Shown in pieces: positions 57,764 to 64,000 of a stretch of DNA of 64,000 nucleotides (the stretch's first letter is position 1; every line of letters begins with the position of its first letter). The position numbers and the translations under genes are program-made. Under the pieces are notes generated by a model. That model did no database searches. It was given only the letters and a program-made list of their open reading frames with translations, and was not told the origin of the DNA. The DNA comes from Triglochin maritima. Its lineage: Eukaryota > Streptophyta > Magnoliopsida > Alismatales > Juncaginaceae. The stretch covers positions 13,984,501 to 14,048,500 of the forward strand of contig OY821775.1 of assembly GCA_963682175.1 (NCBI GenBank), read 5' to 3'.

Positions 57764-58940
57764 TGATGCATTGCATACATTGCATCATATGTCTTTCATT
57801 TAGATTACTTTTATATCAATACATGCTACTAAGGTATGTGTTTAGTCGTATTTACAGAATACAGGGACTTGGATGCAAATTACCCACATTCCGAGCATAA
57901 ACGTGTGCAAAAGATTCATTTCTATCATAAATACCGAATTCAAGTTTATCGGGTTTCAATTGGAAATGCATCCAAGCATAAAAGCATTCAAGGAGCTAAT
58001 TACAAAAAGGTCAAGGGCTTAATTGCAAAATGCCAAGGACCTGATTGCAAAAGAAAAGGATAAAGTTATTTTGTTGGAAAAGTCAAAAGAAAAGTCAAAA
58101 ATAAATCCCCAACAATGGAAGGAATTAATCCGGAGTTCAAGACAATGGAAAGAATCATCCAGACGTGCAAATAAAGATCAAATCATACCATAAACGCACC
58201 ACAAAAATCCGGACGCGATCTGACTATATTGTGCGGCGAATTAGCCGCACAATACATGTACCAGGCGGCGATTTCGCCGCCCCACCTTCTCTTCTCGCGT
58301 TCAAACTTCGTCCAGTGTTGTGTTGACGCGTGTACTCTCCTTTTATGTATTGGTATCCCCTGTATCGGCTATAAATAGCCCTGTAGGACGAATGTAACAC
58401 ATCTTTGAACCTTTGGTCTTGGATCATTAGTAATAAATTTCTGTTTTATTTTGTTTTGTCTCTCTTTTCTTTTAATGTCTCTAGGATCCCTTCTTCTTCC
58501 TCCCTCCATGAGTTGCTAACTCTCTCCAAAGGGTGGAGGTGATGGAATTAGGGTTAGAGAATGATGAATGCATGTTATTATTTTAAGTTCATGATTAGTG
58601 TATTTTGATTACTTGAGTTTATGTTAAGTCATTTATCTTGTAATGCTTCATAACTAACATGATTTATAATAAGTTTCAGTAATTCTCTACTCTAAACCTA
58701 AATCTAAACCTCCACCCCACGGATTTCTCTCTTTGTTCTTGTTTTAATTTTAATTACTTTTGTTTCGTACTTTAGTTAATTAAACCAAAAACTCCAAAAA
58801 CCCTAAGTGATTTTTCTCTACTTCTTCCCCTCAATCGAAATAACAAAAAATAACGAAATCTCTCCCTCCTTGTGTTCGACCCGTACTTGCCACGTCTTCA
58901 TAGACGTCGTGCACTTGTGGTATAAATAAAATTCTCATCA
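57764..58940 (+). repeat. C 3' LTR
   Basis: 1177 bp, nearly identical to the 5' LTR; differences found at 57822, near 57932 and two near 58906-58918 (C to T). Confidence 0.97.
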
Positions 58941-58945
58941 GAAGA

Positions 58946-61120
58946 CATCAGCAACACATCGAAATCGACAGTTACCATCAACAAGTACGTCATTCCACCT
59001 CTCTAGAAATGGTAAAATGATTCTTGGCAGTCTATCAACATATGGGAAGTTATCGACATCAATCCATTCGGACACTATAAGATGGAAAATAGCAAAGTTA
59101 TATATATTAATAACAACAAACAACTAAGTAATAATAGTAACAACAAAGATATTGTCATACCATATCCTACATCCGTGGTTACGGACGATCGAGACGAACT
59201 AGAAGATCGACCACAACCCCTGCTCCGACTGCTAGAAGATCGACCACGACTTTGCTCAGTATACTCGAAGGCACTCGGGTCCCGACGTGTCGATTTTTCC
59301 CTTGGTCGACCTCGTACCTTAGTATTTTTTTGCGGGCTCTAGATAGTTCGACTGATCGGGGTGTAATTACGCGTATAAAATATGAGAGACACTACAAATT
59401 ACTGCAGAGTCGCTCCCTAAAATCTCATTAATGAGCTTCTGAAAATGCTCGACGTCTTGTGCTGACTGATCCACAAACTCTGGCATGTCGACTCCTTCTC
59501 CAATGACAAGTGTTTTCCAGAATGGATGAATCTGCTCTAAATAAATTCCTTCGCCTGAGTCAATACAACCATGGATGGTACATGCACAATGAATCCCATG
59601 TCATGTCAGAAAAGTGCACCCACAACGATATTAACCTTGATTGCTTAAGCCATGCATTCTCTTCAAGTTCTCACTCAATATCGACAAGCAGTGATGCGAA
59701 ATTTGACCATTTATATGATGATACAAAGTATTTATGTAGTTAGTCAAATTTCAACGTCTCGACTCTTCAAGAAAGTTTCGAATATTCGTCAACAGCATTT
59801 CAATAGCCACGTTCACACGGTCGAAAAGAGTGTCCAAAGCTGCAGTCGATGTAATGATTCACTCTTTCAGAGCCAAATGAGCGCTTTGGACCCTACAGTT
59901 CGTAGTGTTTCCGAAATGAAGAACTTTGTTGGTCCAATTCCACACAAACGCTTCTTTATGCACTAACCACGTGTCGTCTAGATACTCCGTGATAGCTGGC
60001 CAAGACTTTAAAAAAATACTTCAGATTATGGACAACTCTATCATAATCGGGTTCTGAAGTAGAAAGTATGATTTTCCTCCACTTTCCACACTTCAAAGTC
60101 TCTGCAAACTGCTTGTTCTTGAGGAATGCGTGGTATGTGTAGTTGTATACGTCTTTGTTGATATGTCGGGTGCAAAGTAAATGAGCAGAGTCAGGAAAAA
60201 CATCTCTCACTGGTCGCACAAGCCCTAACTCCCGGTCCGTTATTATTGCAGTCGGGCTGATAGTACCCAATAACATATCTCGCAACTTCTCCAACACCAC
60301 CGGTAACTAGACTCAGTCTCATCCTTCATAATTGGATAGTCGATAAGTAAGTTCATGTTTGTTGTTGTCACCCTAACCATCTCGAACAAAGGCATCTTGT
60401 ACTTATTCATTTTGTACGTCACATCCATGCAGATTACGAAAGGTTATGTTCGCAACAACTAAACTGACGTCGGATGTGCCAAAAATGTGTGAGTGACGAT
60501 ATTAGTTTCTTCATCCGCCATAATCCAATGCGAGTACTGATACTGCACTGCCTGATGCAGAAACTATTGAGCAGGATTCATGTCTTCAGATTTCATCCTC
60601 CTCATGTACTTTCTGAAGTTATAAATGTGTCTCTGATTTGGATTATCCTCCGGGAATTTCTCTTTTATAGCCAACAAGATGTTACGTGGTTTCACTTGTG
60701 CCTCAGTCATATCACGAACATTTTTCTTGGCCTCGGGACTAAGACCGTTGATCTGTCGATGACCCTCTGGATAAACTGCAAGCATGTGGTTGTGTTGACC
60801 ATGAGTACTATTACAAACTACGGCCCATCTATCACGCTCCCGTCGCTCGGGCACCTTTATCAAAACCGACAACCGCAACCCTTTCTTTTCATGTTTTTCC
60901 GTACTGTAATATCCATATCCCGAGAACCCATTTCATTTCTGCGATCGCATCTCAGATAAAAATTCATCTGATTATCTGCTTGTGATTTATAGGATGATAT
61001 TACCAAAAAACCTAAACTCCGATGGAAACTTGTTTCTCCCATTAATTCGCGTCATCGATTGTTGGAAATATTTGTGAATTTACATAAATCTCACTATAAT
61101 CTACGCCATCACCACTAAAA
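58946..61120 (-). pseudogene. FAR1/MULE transposase with OTU start (MULE H)
   Basis: Read leftwards: FPTIDDAN (about 61090), CDRRNEM and RKGCGCRF (60960-60865), WAVVCNSTHGQHNHMLAVYP (WxVxxxxHxHNH-type block), VKPRNILLAIKEKF and RHIYNFRKYMRR, then MDVTYKMNKYKMPLFEMVRV (first Asp), AIITDRELGLVRPVRDVFPD (second Asp) and LLCTRHINKDV, all MULE transposase blocks. Distal blocks ALDTLFDRVNVAIEMLL (about 59810) and RGRPREKSTRRDPSAFEY (about 59300) lead into Arg/Ser repeats and then SEWIDVDNFPYVDRLPRIIL and VLVDGNCRFRCVADVF (59060-58946), the Asp-Gly-Asn-Cys centre of an OTU protease. Several stops and frameshifts. C is inserted right after VADVF. Confidence 0.82.
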
Positions 61121-61190
61121 TCTTGCAACGAAACCTAAAATAATTTAAAATAACACAACATAAAAAACAAAAAAAAAATTGGGCGTCTGG

Positions 61191-61220
61191 CTAGGACGCC
61201 CCCTTGGGGGAGCGTCCTAG
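61191..61220. repeat. GC-rich hairpin at the 5' side of MULE H
   Basis: CTAGGACGC (61191-61199) pairs with GCGTCCTAG (61212-61220), with an inner CCCC/GGGG stem and TT loop. It is 45 bp from the presumed end. Confidence 0.75.
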
Positions 61221-61265
61221 CGAGACACCTCTATCATGAGGGTGGCGGCTTAGGACGTCGGGGAC

Positions 61266-61680
61266 ATGCATGAATGAGAAGAATGAGGTGGTTGATAAAC
61301 TAGAAAACAATGCATCAAATCTTGATAAATTAAAAGCAACACCCATAGATTGTGAACAATTAGATCTTCATGCTTGCAATATGCAATTAACAAAAGATCT
61401 AGAAAAGTTCACCAATGGAACTAAGATGTTTAACATGTTATTAGGAAGTCAAAGACAATCTTTGCAAAAACATGGTTTAGGATTTAATGCCAAATTGAAA
61501 AACCATGCTTCTTATACAACTTTAAATGGAAAGCACTTAGTTGTAAAGCATACTTCCTCAAATGTGTGGGCTCCTAAAACCAACATGGTTTGGGTTCCCA
61601 AAGCTAACATTCAAGGACCCAAAGGTGTTTGGGTACCGAAATCTACACTTGTAGGTGCTTCAGGAAGGAATAGGTGGTGA
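61266..61680 (+). pseudogene. Sirevirus distal gag/linker fragment (B)
   Basis: MNEKNEVVDKLENNASNLDK is a coiled-coil-like stretch, then LLGSQRQSLQKHGLGFNAKL and HTSSNVWAPKTNMVWVPKAN with KGVWVPKSTLVGASGRNRW, which is the linker found between gag and protease/integrase in Sirevirus-type copia polyproteins. It ends in TGA with nothing of pol after it, so protease to RNase H are deleted. Confidence 0.8.
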
Positions 61681-62323
61681 CCGGGTTAGATCAAGAGTCA
61701 AATTCAATTCCAGTTGCATCACCAAATGAGATTGGAACCAATTCAAGCTTCAAGTTGGTATAACTTCTTATCCTCTAAATTTTTTGATTAAATTGGTTCT
61801 AGTCTAGACTACTACATGCTTAATTGACATATCATATACCCATTCATTGCAAATCTTAAATGCTTGAATAACATCCATAGTTTTAAGAGTAAAATTGTTT
61901 AAATGGATGTAAAAAGGGGAAATGAAAACATCACTTGCTTAATTGTAGTATTTGCTTGATGTTAATAGGGGAGCAATAAAATTGAACTTAATTGCAAAAT
62001 CATATTCATATCGATAGGGGGAGCTTAATAAATATCATTTTCTTAGACTAATGAAGTGCAAAATTTAGGGGGAGCAACTTCATTACAAGACATCCACATT
62101 GACCTTTAATTGTATAATCTTTGTTTTTACTAATATTAATTTTTTTGATGGATGTCAAAGGGGGAGAGATAATTAAGGTGGTAACTTGGAATTTTGGAAT
62201 AAAATTGAACAAAAACTATGCACATCCATAGGGGGAGCGTTAATATGCATAGTTTACATATACAAATTCCATATATTAAGATATAGTTAAGATATAGGTT
62301 GACATCATCAAAAAGGGGGAGAT
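61681..62323 (+). promoter_or_regulatory. Sirevirus 3' region with multiple polypurine tracts
   Basis: AGGGG(G)AGC-type runs lie at about 61967, 62016, 62068, 62158 and 62230 and the last, AAAAAGGGGGAGAT, abuts the LTR at 62323. Multiplied polypurine tracts before the 3' LTR are an established hallmark of Sireviruses. No coding sequence. Confidence 0.85.
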
Positions 62324-63826
62324 TGTTGGCTTTTTTGCCTTAATCTATGTTTTGATGATTTAATCAACTTAATCTTAATTATAATCATGTAGAGTAGCAC
62401 ACATATTGCATTGCATATATATTTCTTTGTGCTAACCTCTACAGGTGATCAAGACTAAAGGAAGAAAGGAAAATCAAGTCAAGACATGTAATCAAGCTCT
62501 TTTGAAGACATGTATTTTGTATTTTCTTTGAGTCTTAGGAACTTGTGTAAATTGAGAATACTTGAGCTAAAATCAACTTAAACACACACTAGGTTCCTTA
62601 TAGAAGTCACACACGAAATTTCACATAATTTGGACTTCAATAGATCACCCAAACTTAGACCGGAAAACACTTAACCTGAACTCTAAAAGTCTGCCCACCC
62701 CGTAAGAGATCGTTCGGTCGACCGCGTGATCAATTGTCCTATTTATGTTTTCACTGCCTAGTTTCGGTCGACCGTGTTTTGACTTTCGGTCGACCGTGTG
62801 AACCTTATTTTTCCGACCGTTAGTTTTGTCATATATACCCAACGGTCGTATTCGTATTAAAACAATTATACCCCAAATACATTTCATGTATCGGTCGACC
62901 GAGGACCTTGATCGGTCGACCGAATGTCTGTCTCTTGCCAAACCCAAACCTACTGGAGGAAAACGGTCGACCGCTAGACCTTAGCTCGCTCAACCGAATA
63001 GACCATTGTTTGACAACCCCAGAGTGTATTGTGCAAATCAGTCGACCAAACCCCTTTCGGAGTTCGACCGATTACTTAAGTGTACCTGAGTCGTAGCGTT
63101 GGGCGGTCCACCGTTACCTAACCGGTCGACCGAACTGAGTTCAAAACTGCCAAACGGTCGACCGTTCATCCCGATCCGGTCGACCGAATTAACTCAGAAT
63201 TTGGTCCTACGAGTTTCTGTTTTGTGTATCCTACATCAACTCACACCCATTCAATCCCAATGGCTCTATTCTCTTTAATGCCTATATAAACAGTTGTAAA
63301 ACACATTTTAACACAACTCTCCAACTACATACTTGCCCAAAACATTAGAGAGACACCTAACACACTCAAAGCCTCAAACCTTCCACACTTTAATCACAAA
63401 TCCAATCTCATTCAAGTGTGCTCAAGTTTAGAGAGTGTGTTCCACTCAAGTTCTCATTGTTGTAAGAGAAGCAAGGATTTCGGTGAAAGCCCGAAGTGTT
63501 CCTCTCGGAGTGTGAGAAAAGAAAGTCAAGCAAGCAAGGGTGTTCGCGGTGCTTGTTTTGTAAAAGGCGTTCTCTCCCGGCCCGGAACGGGGAGTGGTTA
63601 GTGAAGTCGTGAGCGGAGCTCGGTGATCCGAGCGGAGCTTGCAAGAGAGGACTAGGACCTGGGTGGGGTGCCGAACCTCTATAAAAATCTCCAACTTCCA
63701 TTGTGGTTTGCATTTTCTTTCTTTCTCTACTTTTGTTTGTTTATTCCGCTGCGCATTTGATTGCTTAATCAAGTAGAGAATTTGGATTAGCCTTAATTGT
63801 GGACCCATAACCCACACGATCCTACA
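62324..63826 (+). repeat. Sirevirus LTR between B and a following element (1503 bp)
   Basis: TGTTGGCTTTTTTGCC...CGATCCTACA. TATA-like CCTATATAAAC at about 63282. It ends B and at the same time starts the next PBS and gag. Confidence 0.9.
62715..63186. repeat. GGTCGACC palindrome array in Sirevirus U3
   Basis: Nine intact CGGTCGACCG copies in 470 bp with a few decayed ones, all upstream of the TATA-like box. It is the same palindrome as in the Angela-like LTRs. Confidence 0.93.
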
Positions 63827-63828
63827 TT

Positions 63829-63840
63829 TGGTATCAGAAC
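63829..63840 (+). promoter_or_regulatory. Primer-binding site of a following Sirevirus
   Basis: TGGTATCAGAAC two bases after the LTR; one base differs from the usual TGGTATCAGAGC. Confidence 0.9.
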
Positions 63841-63878
63841 CTTGTGCGCTAAATTCATTACTTAATCGTATTTTTAGC

Positions 63879-64000
63879 ATGGCTTCTACATCATCTAATC
63901 ACATAGAAGGATTATGCACAACTAAACCTCCTTTGCTAAATGGGTCAAATTATGATAATTGGAAGAATATGATGAAAATATTCCTAATTTCAAATGACCT
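63879..64000 (+). CDS. Start of a Sirevirus-type gag, running off the window
   Basis: MASTSSNHIEGLCTTKPPLL then NGSNYDNWKNMMKIFLISND, homologous to but diverged from the gag start at 49550. Open to the window edge; whether the whole frame is intact cannot be seen. Confidence 0.8.
   Translation, partial: MASTSSNHIEGLCTTKPPLLNGSNYDNWKNMMKIFLISND

Larger units (their letters stand above)
51608..58940 (+). mobile_element. Young non-autonomous Athila-like retrotransposon C (7333 bp)
   Basis: LTRs 51608-52784 and 57764-58940 (1177 bp each) differ at only about four positions that I could find. The duplication GAAGA is at 51603-51607 and 58941-58945. It has a PBS, an intact gag-protease frame and a polypurine tract, but no RT, RNase H or integrase. 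With an assumed 1.3e-8 substitutions per site per year, four differences would mean about 0.13 million years. It must have used enzymes from another element. Confidence 0.97.
50646..61265 (-). mobile_element. OTU-protease MULE 'H', interrupted by retrotransposon C
   Basis: The pieces 50646-51607 and 58941-61265 form one element once C (TSD GAAGA) is removed. A minus-strand gene encodes a FAR1/MULE transposase followed by an OTU-type cysteine protease. The borders are set only by where Sirevirus-like sequence stops and resumes; I found no clear terminal inverted repeat or 9-bp duplication. Confidence 0.7.
38110..63826 (+). mobile_element. Sirevirus-type Ty1/copia sequence B with nested insertions
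   Basis: A 5' LTR (38110-39516 plus 49370-49496), an initiator-Met PBS, a decayed gag (49550-50645), a distal gag/linker piece (61266-61680), a non-coding tract with repeated polypurine runs and a 3' LTR (62324-63826) are in the right order. Integrase, RT, RNase H and any envelope-like gene are missing. The two LTRs and the two gag starts are clearly diverged, so the halves may come from two related elements joined by recombination. Host sequence on the left is element G. Confidence 0.75.

Noticed and set aside
61681..62323. An envelope-like gene of the Sirevirus
   Set aside because: Sireviruses can carry one after pol, but this stretch is closed in all frames and pol itself is missing.

Overview
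This is a 64 kb piece of a flowering-plant nuclear genome (probably a eudicot), made almost entirely of transposons nested inside one another. The evidence is plant-type LTR retrotransposons (Ty1/copia of Angela-like and Sirevirus type; Ty3/gypsy of Athila-like and Tekay/Del type), an En/Spm CACTA transposon, two Mutator-like elements (MULEs) with FAR1-type transposases, spliceosomal GT-AG introns and one RALF-like secreted-peptide gene. That peptide gene (33632-34002) is the only convincing host gene.

Layout, left half. A FAR1-type MULE ('E') runs in pieces from 8095 to about 28927. It has been hit by an Angela-like copia element ('A1', minus strand, 1-8094, itself split by a solo LTR 'F' at 108-1302, TSD ATATA), by a complete CACTA element (10578-19557, TSD TCA), and by a non-autonomous Athila-like retrotransposon 'D' (20549-27883, TSD GGCAG). 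From 28928 to 33275 lies AT-rich DNA with a patchwork duplication that ends in a second copy of the MULE end. The RALF-like gene follows.

Layout, right half. A minus-strand Tekay/Del-like gypsy element 'G' (34848-38109) is interrupted by Sirevirus-type copia sequence 'B' (38110-63826). The 5' LTR of B carries a complete Angela-like copia element 'A2' (39517-49364, TSD GTGTG). The gag region of B is broken by an OTU-protease MULE 'H' (about 50646-61265), which in turn holds a very young non-autonomous Athila-like element 'C' (51608-58940, TSD GAAGA). After the last Sirevirus LTR another primer-binding site and gag start run off the window.

How the parts work: A1 and A2 are near-complete gag-pol elements with a few stop codons. 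C keeps an intact gag-protease but has no reverse transcriptase or integrase, so it must have been moved in trans; D keeps only a broken gag-like frame. C and D have different LTRs and different coding parts but share cis-acting blocks. The most striking is a string of three hairpins just upstream of the 3' polypurine tract, whose stems are preserved by compensating base changes. GC-rich palindromes in the U3 region recur in every LTR family here, and GGTCGACC is shared by three unrelated lineages. All coordinates of TSDs, LTR ends, PBSs and splice sites were read from the sequence; lineage names are inferences from protein motifs.
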